From: Modestobacter sp. VKM Ac-2984
GTDB taxonomy: Bacteria; Actinomycetota; Actinomycetes; Mycobacteriales; Geodermatophilaceae
Assembly (NCBI RefSeq): GCF_026967985.1
Contig: NZ_JAPVBJ010000003.1
Coordinates: forward strand, 519,711-583,710
Length of the DNA stretch: 64,000 bases
Reading direction: 5' to 3'
In this document: positions 1 to 8,401 of the stretch, piece after piece
Numbering within the stretch: position 1 is the stretch's first letter
Layout: each line of letters begins with the position of its first letter
Notes under the pieces: generated by a model
Databases searched by the model: none
What the model saw: only the letters and a program-made list of their open reading frames with translations
Told to the model about the DNA's origin: nothing
Position numbers and translations under genes: made by a program

Positions 1-1071
1 GACGAGCCCCAGGGTCTCCCCGGGCCGGATCTCCAGCGAGACGCCCTTGAGGACGTCCTTCACCCCACCCGACGGCGTCGGGTACGAAAGGCTGAGGCCC
101 TCGATCTGCACGAGGGCCTCCCCCGCTTCCCCTCTCGACGCCGGAGAGCCGGCCTCGACGCGGGGCGTCGCGATCTTCTGGGCCTTGGGCCGCGCCCCCT
201 CCAGGGCGTCGCGCAGCGAGTTGCCGAAGAGCACCAGGGCCGAGGTCAGCACGCCCAGGAAGGCGGCCGGCCAGACGAACTGGAGCGGGTCGACGTAGTA
301 GTTGCGGAAACCGTCGGAGATCATCGCGCCGAAGCTCGGGACCTCCGTCGACCCCAGACCGAGGAACGCCAGCCCGGCCTGGACCCCGATCGCCGAGCCG
401 GTGAGGAACGCGGCCGAGATGATCACGGGCCCCCGCACGGTCGGCATCACCTGCCGACGCAGGATGCGCGGGCTCGACAGGCCCGACACCCGCGCTGCGT
501 CGACGTAGAGCTCGTTCCGTGCGCCGACGGTCAGGTTCCGGACGATGCGGTAGACGCCCGGTGCCAGCAGCACGCCGAAGATGAGCATCGTCGCCCGGAA
601 GTCGCCACCGGTCACCGGCAGCAGCACGATCAGCAGCAGCAGACCGGGGAACGTCATGATCAGGTTGAACAGCCACTCGGTGGCGAACCGGGTCCGTCCC
701 CCGAAGTAGCCACCGATCAGCCCGAAGGTCAGCCCGACGGCGACGGCGACGCTCATGCCGATGAGCCCGGAGAGCACGCTGGTGTTGATCGAGTACAGCA
801 GCCGGGCGAAGATGTCCCGGCCGCTCTGGTCTCCGCCGAGCAGGTAGCCCGGGGTCCCTGGGTCGACGTTCACCGCGCTGAGCGCCGATTCGTTCGGGTC
901 GTGCTGGGCGATGAGCGGCGCCAGGAGCCCGAGCAGGACGATGACGACGAGGATCGTCGCCGTGATGACCGCCTGCGGGTCCCGGATCAGCCGGCCGAAC
1001 GCCGATCGGCGCGGCGTGGTGTCCGCGGCCTCCGTCTCGGTCTCCGTCTCAGTGGCCTGCGCCTCGCTCAA
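1..1071 (-). CDS. Fused peptide-type ABC permease/ATPase (DppC-DppD-like), 3' end outside window
   Basis: Read from the minus strand, this frame starts at TTG (1071), whose TTGA overlaps the stop of the upstream permease by four bases. The first ~25 residues are acidic and polar. Then comes a DppC-type permease with an N-terminal membrane segment (residues ~27-50) and further hydrophobic segments. The loop reading RNLTVGARNELYVDAARVSG is the EAA-type contact site for the ATPase. After residue ~300 the frame continues without a stop through a short linker into the start of an ABC ATPase (VQIEGLSLSYPTPSGGVKDV, then VSLEIRPGETLGLV). The window ends just before the Walker A loop. Permease and ATPase on one chain is a recognised variant in actinobacterial peptide-type importers. 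The substrate is unknown; the cluster suggests an organic acid or oligosaccharide rather than a peptide. Confidence 0.85.
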   Translation of the reverse strand, partial: MSEAQATETETETEAADTTPRRSAFGRLIRDPQAVITATILVVIVLLGLLAPLIAQHDPNESALSAVNVDPGTPGYLLGGDQSGRDIFARLLYSINTSVLSGLIGMSVAVAVGLTFGLIGGYFGGRTRFATEWLFNLIMTFPGLLLLIVLLPVTGGDFRATMLIFGVLLAPGVYRIVRNLTVGARNELYVDAARVSGLSSPRILRRQVMPTVRGPVIISAAFLTGSAIGVQAGLAFLGLGSTEVPSFGAMISDGFRNYYVDPLQFVWPAAFLGVLTSALVLFGNSLRDALEGARPKAQKIATPRVEAGSPASRGEAGEALVQIEGLSLSYPTPSGGVKDVLKGVSLEIRPGETLGLV

Positions 1072-2009
1072 AAGAGCCTCGCCTTCGGGTTGAGCCAGCC
1101 GTTGATGAGGTCGGTCAGCAGGTTGATGGAGACGACGAGCAGCACGCTGAAGAGCGTGATGCCCAGGATCACCGGGACGTCGCCCCGCAGCGCGGAGTTG
1201 AAGGCGAACGACCCGAAGCCCGGCAGCGCGAAGACGTTCTCGATGATCAGTGCGCCACCGAACATCGACAGGAACTCCAGCGACATGACCACCAGCGCGG
1301 GCGAGGCGGCGTTCCGCAGCGCGTGCCGGTAGACGATGGACCGGGTCGCCACGCCCCGCGACCGCAGGGTCCGGACGTAGTCCTTCTGCAGCTCACCGAT
1401 CATGGTCCCGCGCACCTGGGCGGCCATGTTCGCGATGCCGTTGATGACGAGCACGATGACCGGGAGCGTGATCGCCAGCGCCCACCGGCCCGGGTTCTCG
1501 GTCAGCGGCGTGTACCCGGTTGCCGGGAACCAGCCCAGGTTCACGGCGAAGACGACGACGAGCACGATCGCGATGAGCAGGTTCGGGAACAGGTGCCCGG
1601 TCAGCGAGACCGCCTGGGAGAGCCGGTCGACCGCTCCGGCGCGCGAGGCCGCCAGGACGCCCAGCGCGACGCTGATGACCACGCTGATCGCCAGCGCGAC
1701 GAGCACCAGGGAGAGCGTGACGCCCAGCCGTGATCCCACGGCCTGCGCCACCGGCTCGCTGGTGAAGTAGGAGTTCCCGAAGTCGCCGGTGAGCACGCCA
1801 CCGAGCCAGTCGAAGTACTGCACGACGACCGACCGGTCGAGTCCGAGCTGTACCTGGAGGGCCTCGATCGACTCAGGGGTCGCGGCCGGCCCGAGGATGC
1901 TGGCCGCCACCCCGTCGAAGGAGGAGCTCAGCAACCAGAAGACGAAGAACGTGACCAGGAGCGCGAGGACCAGCGCGGTGGCGAGTCTGCGGAGGATGTA
2001 CTGGAGCAT
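1068..2009 (-). CDS. Peptide/nickel-type ABC transporter permease (DppB-like)
   Basis: The 313-residue protein is a typical inner-membrane subunit of the DppB/OppB family. It opens with the family signature MLQYILRRLATALVLALLVT, followed by a long extracytoplasmic loop and about five more membrane helices. The EAA loop near residue 220 (GELQKDYVRTLRSRGV, then RHALRNA) docks on the ATPase. The ATG at 2009 has AAGGG upstream as a plausible ribosome site. Its stop overlaps the TTG of the fused permease/ATPase, so the two are probably translationally coupled. The 437-base gap to the binding-protein gene upstream contains LacI-type operator sequences, which suggests an internal, separately regulated promoter. 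Confidence 0.9.
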   Translation of the reverse strand: MLQYILRRLATALVLALLVTFFVFWLLSSSFDGVAASILGPAATPESIEALQVQLGLDRSVVVQYFDWLGGVLTGDFGNSYFTSEPVAQAVGSRLGVTLSLVLVALAISVVISVALGVLAASRAGAVDRLSQAVSLTGHLFPNLLIAIVLVVVFAVNLGWFPATGYTPLTENPGRWALAITLPVIVLVINGIANMAAQVRGTMIGELQKDYVRTLRSRGVATRSIVYRHALRNAASPALVVMSLEFLSMFGGALIIENVFALPGFGSFAFNSALRGDVPVILGITLFSVLLVVSINLLTDLINGWLNPKARLF

Positions 2010-2234
2010 GCGGGCCCTTGTCGGTGTCGAGGGGCGGTCAGGACGGCGGCTGGCCTGAAGGGCCCTCCTGCTGACGGTCAGGTCGGTGACGATCAGGGGC
2101 GGTGGGAGGTGCCGGAGCCGTTCCCGGCTGGGCAGCTGGCCCCCGGATCACGGCCCTGGAACGCCTCGTCAGCGCACCACAGGAGGACCGAGCGCCCGTT
2201 GCTGTGAAGTGAAACACCGGTGTGACCGGGGCGA

Positions 2235-2256
2235 CAACCAGTTGCCAACCAGTTGC
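2235..2256. promoter_or_regulatory. Tandem operator-like palindrome (CAACCAGTTGC twice)
   Basis: Two directly abutting copies of the 11-base palindrome CAACCAGTTGC occupy 2235-2245 and 2246-2256. The motif matches sites in front of the hydroxyacid dehydrogenase, the LacI gene and the lactonase/reductase pair, so it is inferred to bind the LacI regulator at 5346-6374. Its position ~230 bases ahead of the dppB-like gene suggests local control of the permease genes. Confidence 0.6.
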
Positions 2257-2313
2257 CGCGAAGTGTGCGGCTTCTCGTTCGACCTGCGCATGCGGTGATG
2301 CAGGTGGCCACGG

Positions 2314-2324
2314 CAACCCGTTGC
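2314..2324. promoter_or_regulatory. Operator-like palindrome CAACCCGTTGC
   Basis: A single copy of the cluster palindrome with one central mismatch, about 120 bases downstream of the binding-protein stop on the minus strand. It probably acts with the tandem pair at 2235-2256; two operators ~70 bases apart would allow looping by a tetrameric LacI protein. This is inferred from sequence similarity only. Confidence 0.5.
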
Positions 2325-2446
2325 AATGCGTGCCGGGAGGGCCCGACCGCGGCGTGCACGGTGCACGTCGGTCGGCGCCCCGGGGAGACCGGTCCGGATG
2401 CGTCGGGCGCACCCGGACCGGCCTCCTGACTCGAGGTCCGCCGCTG

Positions 2447-3985
2447 TTACTCGGCGCCGAAGGAGCGGATGTCCTGCGGGGAGTTGGCCGTGCCCTCGAA
2501 GGTCACCCCGGGGGCGAGCGCCCACCCCTGGCTCAGCGCGAAGATCGGTGCGAAGAGCGCGTTGTCGACCCCGAACTCGTTGATCTCCTGGTAGATCTCG
2601 GCGGCCTCGTCCGGGTCCACCGTGTTCGCCGCCTCCTCCAGCAGGGCGTCGAGCTCGGGGTCCTGGTAGCCGAACGGGTTGTGCGAGCCACCGGGCGCGT
2701 AGTAGAGCGCCGCGGTCCGGGCCGGCGGGGCCACGCTGCCGATGTTGAAGTACCCGGCCCAGTCCGTCGTCTGCACGTTGGTCTGCATCGTCACGGGCTG
2801 CCACTCGACCGTGATGCCGACGTCCTCGAGGGCCTGGGTGATGGAGGGCTGGAAGTTCTGCACGATGAGGTTGGCCGGGAGCTCCAACGTGAAGCCGTCG
2901 GCGTAGCCCGCCTCGGCGAGGAGCTCCCGCGCCCGCTCCGGATCGTGGGGGTACTCCTCGTCGAGCGCCTCCACGTACGCCTGCGACGCCGGGTTGAAGA
3001 TCTGCGTGGTCGGCGTGCCGAGCCCCTGGAGGATCGCGTCCACGAACCCCTGTCGGTCGAGGGCCAGGTTGATCGCCTGCCGGACGCGCACGTCCGCGAG
3101 CTCGGGCGCCACCTGCCCACCGCGGTCGGCGAGGACGAGCCCGCCGACGCCCTGGCCCTCGACCACCGTGACCCCCAGACCGGCTGCCTCGGCCTGCTTG
3201 GCCTGGGCTGCGTCGACGCCGCCGGCGTCCACCTCGCCCGCCAGGAGTGCGTTGACCGCCGCCGTGCGGTCGGCGATCACCCGGACGGTCACCGTCTCGA
3301 AGGGGTAGGCGTCGGCGTTCCAGTGGTCGTCCCGCCGCTCGAGCACGTAGCTCGAACCGGCGACCGTGGCGTCCTGGTCCAGCACATAGGCGCCGGAGCC
3401 GACGGGATCGAGCGCCGTGTCGGGCGAGTCGATCGTGTCCGGGTCGCCGATCACACCAGCGCCCTGGGCCAGGGAGCCGAGGAGGTTCGGGTCGGGGCTG
3501 CTGAGGTTCAGCACGACCGTGTCCTCGTCCGGGGTGTCGATCGACTCGACGGCGGCGAGGTTCCCCTGCTGCGGGCCGACCGTGGTGCGGGTCCGCTCCA
3601 GGGTGGTCTTCACGGCCTCGGCCGTGACCGGGTCGCCGTCACTGAAGGTCATGCCGTCGCGCAGGTCGAGCGTCAGCGTCCGGGCGTCCTCGGAGTACTC
3701 CCAGCTCTCGGCCGCGTTCGGCTGCAGGGCCCCATCCTCGCCCGGGTACAGCAGCGTGTCGTAGACACTGCCCCAGATGTAGCGCTGCTGACCATCGTTG
3801 AGCTGGGCGGGGTCCAGCGAGTTCGGCGCGGCCTGGACGGCGAGCGAGATGTCGCCGGCACCCCCGGAGCCGGGTTCCGGGGACTCGCCGGACGGCGAGT
3901 CCCCGCCGCCGCAGGCAGACAGCGCGAGCAGCGCTGCCACGGCGGGGACCCCGAGCGAGAGCTTGCGGGGAGGAAGCACGGACAT
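2447..3985 (-). CDS. ABC transporter substrate-binding lipoprotein, peptide/nickel family (SBP_bac_5)
   Basis: The 512-residue extracytoplasmic solute receptor of the adjacent importer. The ATG at 3985 is preferred over one seven codons upstream because AAAGGAG lies just before it. A signal peptide ends in the lipobox LSAC with Cys at about residue 25, followed by a Gly/Ser/Pro/Glu-rich tether. The mature part starts DISLAVQAAPNSLDPAQ, as in the DppA/OppA family, and the total length fits. The hydroxyacid dehydrogenase lies 66 bases upstream, so the two are probably cotranscribed from the operator-controlled promoter near 5150. The ligand cannot be told from sequence. Confidence 0.9.
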   Translation of the reverse strand: MSVLPPRKLSLGVPAVAALLALSACGGGDSPSGESPEPGSGGAGDISLAVQAAPNSLDPAQLNDGQQRYIWGSVYDTLLYPGEDGALQPNAAESWEYSEDARTLTLDLRDGMTFSDGDPVTAEAVKTTLERTRTTVGPQQGNLAAVESIDTPDEDTVVLNLSSPDPNLLGSLAQGAGVIGDPDTIDSPDTALDPVGSGAYVLDQDATVAGSSYVLERRDDHWNADAYPFETVTVRVIADRTAAVNALLAGEVDAGGVDAAQAKQAEAAGLGVTVVEGQGVGGLVLADRGGQVAPELADVRVRQAINLALDRQGFVDAILQGLGTPTTQIFNPASQAYVEALDEEYPHDPERARELLAEAGYADGFTLELPANLIVQNFQPSITQALEDVGITVEWQPVTMQTNVQTTDWAGYFNIGSVAPPARTAALYYAPGGSHNPFGYQDPELDALLEEAANTVDPDEAAEIYQEINEFGVDNALFAPIFALSQGWALAPGVTFEGTANSPQDIRSFGAE

Positions 3986-4051
3986 GAGGTCTCCTTTGAC
4001 GCACACGAGCTGTGTCGGGGTACGGCCGCGCCGCCGTTGCGGCGCGGCCGG

Positions 4052-5059
4052 CTAGCGGGGGGTGTAGATGTCGCGGGGGGTGAGCGCGTTCAGCAGCGGC
4101 TCGCCGCTGCGGTACCGCCGGACGTTCTCCACGATGACCTCGATCGACCGGGCGGTGCGGTCGGGCAGCTTCGGCGTCATGTGCGGGGTGAGCAGGACGT
4201 TGGGCGCATCCCACAGCGGGGACTCCGACGGCAGCGGCTCCGGGTCGGCGACGTCGAGTCCGGCGCCGGCGATCGCGCCGCTGTGGAGGGCCTCGACGAG
4301 CGCGTCCTGGTCGACGAGGCCGCCGCGCGCCAGGTTGATGAGGTAGGCGCTCGACTTCATCCGCGCGAACTGGTCGGTGGAGAAGAGGTGGTACGTCTCG
4401 TCGCTCAGGTGGGCGGCGAGCATGATGACGTCGGCCTCCTCGATCAACGGGTCCAGGGTGTCGCCGGCATCCGCGGCGAGCAGTCGGTCCACGCCGGGGG
4501 CGCCCTCGTCGGCCCGCCGGCGGTAGGCGATCACCCGCATCCCGAAGGCCTTGCCCAGCAGCGCCATCTCCCGGCCGGTCTTGCCGAACCCGACGATGCC
4601 CAGCGTCTTGCCGTGCAGCGCCAGGCGGTTCTCGTAGCCGACGGGGCCGCGCCACTGGCGGGCGGCCTGCATCTCCAGGAGCCCCTTCGCGTCGAAGGTG
4701 AGCGCCAGGGCGAAGTAGAAGGCGTGCTGGGCCAGCGCCGGGGCGGAGCGACCGGCCGACCCGGTGACGAGCAGGCCCTTCTCGAACACCTCGGGGCGGG
4801 CAGACCGGGTGAGGCCGGCGTGGTCGCAGTGGACCCAGCGGAGCTCGGGCGCCGCCAGGTGACGCTCGTCGAGGTCTCCCCAGAGCACCGCCACGTCGGC
4901 CTTCTCCAGCGCTCGGGCGATGCCCTCGGTGTCGCCCGGGCTGAGGTGGAGGAACTCCGCCGGCTCGAAGGCGCGACGCAGTTGCTCCACCTCGTCGGGC
5001 TGGAAGAAGACCGTCGCGAGGACGGTGCGGATGTCGCGAGGCTCTTGACCGGCATCCAA
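4052..5059 (-). CDS. D-isomer-specific 2-hydroxyacid dehydrogenase (glyoxylate/hydroxypyruvate reductase-like)
   Basis: An NAD(P)-dependent 2-hydroxyacid dehydrogenase of about 335 residues. The Rossmann motif GFGKTG lies in the middle. It is followed by the catalytic-Arg region LINLARGGLVD, a Glu in ADPEPLPSE and the catalytic His in LTPHMTP. I chose TTG at 5059 because GAGGAG lies six to nine bases upstream and a promoter (-35 TTGACA, -10 CACACT) sits at 5127-5156. The upstream in-frame GTG at 5143 falls inside that promoter. The natural substrate is probably a small 2-keto acid such as glyoxylate or hydroxypyruvate, given malate synthase and a tartronate-semialdehyde-reductase-like gene nearby, but this is inference. 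Confidence 0.85.
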   Translation of the reverse strand: MDAGQEPRDIRTVLATVFFQPDEVEQLRRAFEPAEFLHLSPGDTEGIARALEKADVAVLWGDLDERHLAAPELRWVHCDHAGLTRSARPEVFEKGLLVTGSAGRSAPALAQHAFYFALALTFDAKGLLEMQAARQWRGPVGYENRLALHGKTLGIVGFGKTGREMALLGKAFGMRVIAYRRRADEGAPGVDRLLAADAGDTLDPLIEEADVIMLAAHLSDETYHLFSTDQFARMKSSAYLINLARGGLVDQDALVEALHSGAIAGAGLDVADPEPLPSESPLWDAPNVLLTPHMTPKLPDRTARSIEVIVENVRRYRSGEPLLNALTPRDIYTPR

Positions 5060-5126
5060 CGGGGACGACTCCTCTGGCTCGGGTTCCCCACCGGCCCAGC
5101 AGACCGGAGCGGGATGTCTGGGACCG

Positions 5127-5164
5127 AGTGTGGCAACTGTCACAGGACCGTGTCAACCGGTTGC
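5127..5164 (-). promoter_or_regulatory. Promoter of the dehydrogenase/transporter operon with overlapping operator
   Basis: On the minus strand, TTGACA (5151-5156) is followed after 18 bases by CACACT (5127-5132). The perfect operator CAACCGGTTGC occupies 5154-5164 and shares three bases with the -35 box, so a bound repressor should block RNA polymerase. This supports repression of the transporter operon by the divergently encoded LacI protein. Confidence 0.6.
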
Positions 5165-5228
5165 CAAACTGTGACCAAACCGCGCTGAGCGCCCGCTGTG
5201 CCGGGTGGGGCGGACCGACTGCGGATCA

Positions 5229-5254
5229 GCAACCGGATGCCAGATCGGTATGCT
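5229..5254 (+). promoter_or_regulatory. Candidate lacI promoter with degenerate operator
   Basis: CAACCGGATGC at 5230-5240 is a one-mismatch version of the cluster operator. A TATGCT box at 5249-5254 follows and is a reasonable -10 element, although no good -35 box is visible. The arrangement would give autorepression of the LacI gene starting at 5346. Confidence 0.4.
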
Positions 5255-5345
5255 CGCCTCGGCCCGACGATCGGGCCGACCTCCGAGTGCGCATGCCGCC
5301 GGCGTCCCGTGTCGTGCGGGTCCCGAGCGGCCAGGACGGACGGGT

Positions 5346-6374
5346 GTGACGGAGAGACAGAACGGCACCGGGACCTCGGCCGGCCGCGCGCGCGGACCCG
5401 TCACGATCTACGACGTCGCCCGGCTGAGCGGGGTCAGCCCCTCGACCGTCTCCCGCGCGCTGAACAACCCCGGACGACTGAGCGCCGACACCGAGAAGCG
5501 GATCCGGGAGGTCGCCGATGCGGTCGGCTACCGCCTCAACCCGATGGCGCGGGCGCTGCCGACAGGCCGGACGCACACGGTCGGCCTGATCCTGTCCGAC
5601 ATCACCAACCCGGTGTACTTCGACCTGGTGCGCGGGGTCGAACGAGTGGCAGCCGGTCGCGGCTACATCCTCATCCTCGCCGAGTCCCAGGAGTCGGCCG
5701 ACCTCGAGAACGAGACGGCACAGCGCCTCCTGGCCTCCGTCGACGGCCTCATCCTCGTCGCCACCCGGCTGGACAACGCCGACATCCGGGCCCTGGCCGA
5801 GCGCAAGCCGCTGTTCGTGGTGAACCGCAAGGTCCGTGGCATCCCGGGTGTGGTCCCGGACGTCGTCCCGGGCATCCGCGCGGCGCTCGACCACCTCGCC
5901 GAGCAGGGACACCGCTCGATCGCCTACCTGGCCGGCCCCTCGGGTTCGTGGATGAGCCGGCTGCGCGGCCGCACGCTCGACCTGACTGCCGGTGAGCGGG
6001 GCATGACGATCGTGGAGATCGGCCCGGGCGAGCCCACGCTGCACGGCGGGCAGGCCGCGCTGCAGGGCGTCCGCGACTCCGGTGCGACGGCCGTGCTCGC
6101 CTACAACGACCTCATGGCCACCGGGCTGCTCAAGGCCTGCCGGGACGGCGGCGTCCGGGTGCCCGAGGAGCTCAGCGTGATCGGCTTCGACGACATCTTC
6201 GGCTCCGACTTCACCTCTCCCCCGCTCACCACGATCCGCACCCCGCTCGGCCTGGTCGGCGACGAGGCCGCCCGCCGGCTCATCGCGGCCGTCGAGAAGG
6301 GCGAGGAGGGCCGCCGGACACCGCTGGCCACCGAGTTCGTGCTCCGCGGCTCGACCGCGCCCCCGCGCGGCTGA
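5346..6374 (+). CDS. LacI-family transcriptional regulator
   Basis: A 342-residue repressor. The N-terminal helix-turn-helix spans residues ~20-45 (TIYDVARLSGVSPSTVSRAL), followed by a hinge ending MARALPTGRT and a periplasmic-binding-protein-like ligand domain (VGLILSDITNPVYFDLVRGV, then VIGFDDIFGSDFTSPPLTTI). The GTG at 5346 has AGGACGG about nine bases upstream; the earlier ATG at 5205 would add 47 low-complexity residues and overlap the promoter. It is divergent from the dehydrogenase/transporter operon and convergent with the hydrolase gene. Its likely sites are the CAACCGGTTGC-like palindromes at 2235, 2314, 5154, 5230, 7309 and ~11065. The inducer is unknown. Confidence 0.92.
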   Translation: MTERQNGTGTSAGRARGPVTIYDVARLSGVSPSTVSRALNNPGRLSADTEKRIREVADAVGYRLNPMARALPTGRTHTVGLILSDITNPVYFDLVRGVERVAAGRGYILILAESQESADLENETAQRLLASVDGLILVATRLDNADIRALAERKPLFVVNRKVRGIPGVVPDVVPGIRAALDHLAEQGHRSIAYLAGPSGSWMSRLRGRTLDLTAGERGMTIVEIGPGEPTLHGGQAALQGVRDSGATAVLAYNDLMATGLLKACRDGGVRVPEELSVIGFDDIFGSDFTSPPLTTIRTPLGLVGDEAARRLIAAVEKGEEGRRTPLATEFVLRGSTAPPRG

Positions 6375-6386
6375 CCCCCTCCCCCG

Positions 6387-7169
6387 TCAGGCGGGGTGCG
6401 CGGTCGCGTGACCGGCGATCAGCCGCGCGACCTCGGCGGGCTCGGCCACCGGGGCCAGGTGCGCCGCCCCCCGGACGACCTCCAGCCGCGCTCCGGGCAC
6501 GGCACGGGCGATCAGCTCCTGGTCGGCGACCGGGTTGGCGGTGTCCGCCTCGCCGCTGACCACGAGCGTGGGCACCGTGATGCGGGGCAGGTCGTCCCGC
6601 ACGTCGGCATCGGCCAGGACGTCGCCGGCGTGCGCGTACCCCGCCGCGTCCGTGGTCGCGAGCATCTCCCGGTAGCGGGCGAGCACGTCCGGCCGGCTCG
6701 CCTGGAACTCCGGGGTGAACCAGCGGTCCATGACCATCGGCACGATCGGGGCGATGCCTTGTTCCCGCACGAGCCGGCACCGGTCGACCCAGACCTCCCG
6801 GGAGAACCGGGCGGCGCAGCACATCGCGGTGACGGACAGCAGCCGCTCAGGTCGCCGGGCGGCGGTACGCAGGGCGACGAGCCCACCGAGGGAGATGCCG
6901 GCGAGGTGCACCCGCTGCGTCCCGACCTCGTCGAGCACGCCGACGACGTCGTCGACGAGGTCGTCGAGGGAGAACGGTTCGCGGGCCGCCGGACCACCAC
7001 GGTCCCGCTGGTCGAACCGGACGACGCCGAAGCGCTCGGCGAGCGTCGGGACGACGCCGTCCCACATCGCCGTGGTGGTGGCCAGGGAGTTGACCAGGAC
7101 CACGGTGCCGGCCGCCCCGGAGGGGTCGCTCGTCGGGGTCACCAGGACCCCGGTGTAGCCGCTGCTCAT
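6387..7169 (-). CDS. Alpha/beta hydrolase, 3-oxoadipate enol-lactonase-like
   Basis: A 260-residue soluble alpha/beta-hydrolase. The nucleophile elbow GISLGG places Ser93; the acid is probably in SGEADTANPV, and the His is in GAAHLAPVAEP near the end. The oxyanion region (LVNSLATTTAMWD) and overall layout resemble PcaD-type enol-lactonases. The start at 7169 has GGAGGAGG upstream; the next upstream ATG lacks a site. It is divergent from the reductase gene, with a perfect operator at 7309-7319 between them. A lactone-opening step in the unknown pathway would fit, but other ester or C-C bond substrates are possible. Confidence 0.8.
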   Translation of the reverse strand: MSSGYTGVLVTPTSDPSGAAGTVVLVNSLATTTAMWDGVVPTLAERFGVVRFDQRDRGGPAAREPFSLDDLVDDVVGVLDEVGTQRVHLAGISLGGLVALRTAARRPERLLSVTAMCCAARFSREVWVDRCRLVREQGIAPIVPMVMDRWFTPEFQASRPDVLARYREMLATTDAAGYAHAGDVLADADVRDDLPRITVPTLVVSGEADTANPVADQELIARAVPGARLEVVRGAAHLAPVAEPAEVARLIAGHATAHPA

Positions 7170-7308
7170 CCCGCTGCCTCCTCCGGCGCCCGCTGCGGGC
7201 ACCTGCCGTCACTGGTCTCCGGGGCGCGCGGGATCCGGCCGCCGGCGCCACGGAAGGCGCGCCGCCCGGGACCTGGCGGGTTCCGGTGCGCCCGGCTAGC
7301 GTAGCTGA

Positions 7309-7319
7309 CAACCGGTTGC
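7309..7319. promoter_or_regulatory. Perfect operator CAACCGGTTGC between divergent genes
   Basis: An exact copy of the palindrome at 5154-5164, lying 140 bases from the hydrolase start and 81 bases from the reductase start. It is flanked by TTGTCA on the minus strand and TAGCGT on the plus strand, possible promoter elements. It probably controls both divergent genes. Confidence 0.6.
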
Positions 7320-7400
7320 CAACCCGGGTCGCCGTCCGGGCGGCCCGTCCCACCACCACCCGCGCCCGCAGGGCAACCAGCGCGGGAGAGGAGCCGAGCG

Positions 7401-8300
7401 TTGAGCTCGATCACCTTCATCGGCCTGGGCATCATGGGTCTCCCCATGGCCCGCAACCTGGCCCGGTCCGGGCACGACGTGACCGGGGTGGTGCGCTCCG
7501 ACCGTGGGCGGGCCCGCGCCGCCGAGGCAGGTCTGGCGGCCACCGACGACGCCGTCGAGGCGGCGCAGAACGCCGACGTCGTCATCACGATGCTGCCGGA
7601 CTCGCCCGACGTCCGCTCGGTCGTCAGCGCGATCGGTCCGCACCTCCGGGAGGGGGCGCTGCTGATCGACATGAGCACGATCGACCCCGTCGCGACCCGC
7701 GACATCCGCGCCGAGGCGCTGCCCGGCTCCGTCGCGATGCTCGACGCCCCGGTGAGCGGTGGCGAGGCGGGCGCGATCGACGGGGTCCTGTCGATCATGG
7801 TCGGCGGGGACGCGGCCGACGTGGAGCGGGCCCGCCCCCTGTTCGAGGTGATGGGCACGACCATCGTGCACGTGGGCCCGCTGGGGTCCGGGCAGGTGGT
7901 GAAGGCGGCGAACCAGCTGATCGTCGCGGGGAACATCCAGATGGTCGCGGAGGCCGTCGTCTTCCTGCGCGCCCAGGGGGCCGACCTGACGTCCGCGTTG
8001 CAGGTGATCGGCGGTGGGCTGGCCGGGAGCACCGTCCTGGAGCGCAAGCGCCAGGCGTTCCTCGACGGCTCGTTCGCGCCGGGCTTCCGCCTCGCCCTGC
8101 ACGCCAAGGACCTGGGGATCGTGCAGAACAGCGCCGCCGCCGAGGGGCTGGCACTCCCGCTGACCGCCGCCGTGACGCAGCTCGTGCGTGCGCTCGTCGC
8201 GCGGGGCGACGGCGAGCTGGACCACTCGGCGCTGCTCAAGCTCGCCCAGGAGCTGAACGGAATGGAGCTGAACGGGCAGGACGGCAGCACCCACAGCTGA
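7401..8300 (+). CDS. NAD-binding 3-hydroxyisobutyrate dehydrogenase family; tartronate semialdehyde reductase-like
   Basis: A 299-residue member of the beta-hydroxyacid dehydrogenase family. The N-terminal dinucleotide motif is GLGIMGLPMARNL. The substrate-binding signature DAPVSGGEAGA is near residue 118, and the catalytic Lys is in GSGQVVKAANQL near 168. TTG at 7401 follows GAGAGGAG by seven bases. Members act on 3-hydroxyisobutyrate, tartronate semialdehyde (GarR/GlxR) or succinic semialdehyde. The adjacent malate synthase and LacI regulator favour tartronate semialdehyde to D-glycerate, but sequence alone cannot decide. Confidence 0.85.
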   Translation: MSSITFIGLGIMGLPMARNLARSGHDVTGVVRSDRGRARAAEAGLAATDDAVEAAQNADVVITMLPDSPDVRSVVSAIGPHLREGALLIDMSTIDPVATRDIRAEALPGSVAMLDAPVSGGEAGAIDGVLSIMVGGDAADVERARPLFEVMGTTIVHVGPLGSGQVVKAANQLIVAGNIQMVAEAVVFLRAQGADLTSALQVIGGGLAGSTVLERKRQAFLDGSFAPGFRLALHAKDLGIVQNSAAAEGLALPLTAAVTQLVRALVARGDGELDHSALLKLAQELNGMELNGQDGSTHS

Positions 8301-8303
8301 CGG

Positions 8304-8343
8304 ACGGGGCCGGGCACGGACTGGTGTCCGTGCCCGGCCCCGT
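8304..8343. terminator. Bidirectional hairpin terminator
   Basis: A perfect 17-bp stem (8304-8320 with 8327-8343) with a six-base loop, just after the reductase stop and facing the convergent malate synthase gene. No U-run follows, as is usual in GC-rich actinobacteria. Confidence 0.75.
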
Positions 8344-8365
8344 CGTCGGTCCGGCTGGGTGCGGA

Positions 8366-8395
8366 GCCCGCCGGTCCCCGCGGGGACCGGCGGGC
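8366..8395. terminator. Second palindromic hairpin before malate synthase stop
   Basis: A perfect 30-base palindrome (two 14-base arms around GC) lying just beyond the malate synthase stop on the minus strand. With the hairpin at 8304-8343 it makes a double terminator between convergent genes. Confidence 0.6.
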
Positions 8396-8401
8396 CGCTG
8401 G

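Larger units (their letters stand above)
2010..2446. other. Long intergenic region with operator sites
   Basis: 437 bases separate the binding-protein stop from the permease start. The region holds the tandem CAACCAGTTGC pair at 2235-2256, a CAACCCGTTGC site at 2314-2324 and a short ACACCGGTGT palindrome at 2214-2223. No open frame here has a convincing ribosome site or recognisable protein sequence, so I read it as regulatory. Confidence 0.5.

Noticed and set aside
2038..2412. Minus-strand 124-codon frame in the operator region
   Set aside because: Low-complexity product and no ribosome site, and it contains the operator palindromes.
5060..5143. Upstream GTG start for the hydroxyacid dehydrogenase
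   Set aside because: It falls within the promoter spacer and lacks a ribosome site; TTG at 5059 has GAGGAG.
2222..5188. Plus-strand frame of ~990 codons opposite the transporter genes
   Set aside because: It is antisense to clear genes and its product is Arg/Gly/Val/His-rich without recognisable motifs, a usual effect of very high GC. Similar shadows at 7286-10600 and 15844-19068 were rejected likewise.
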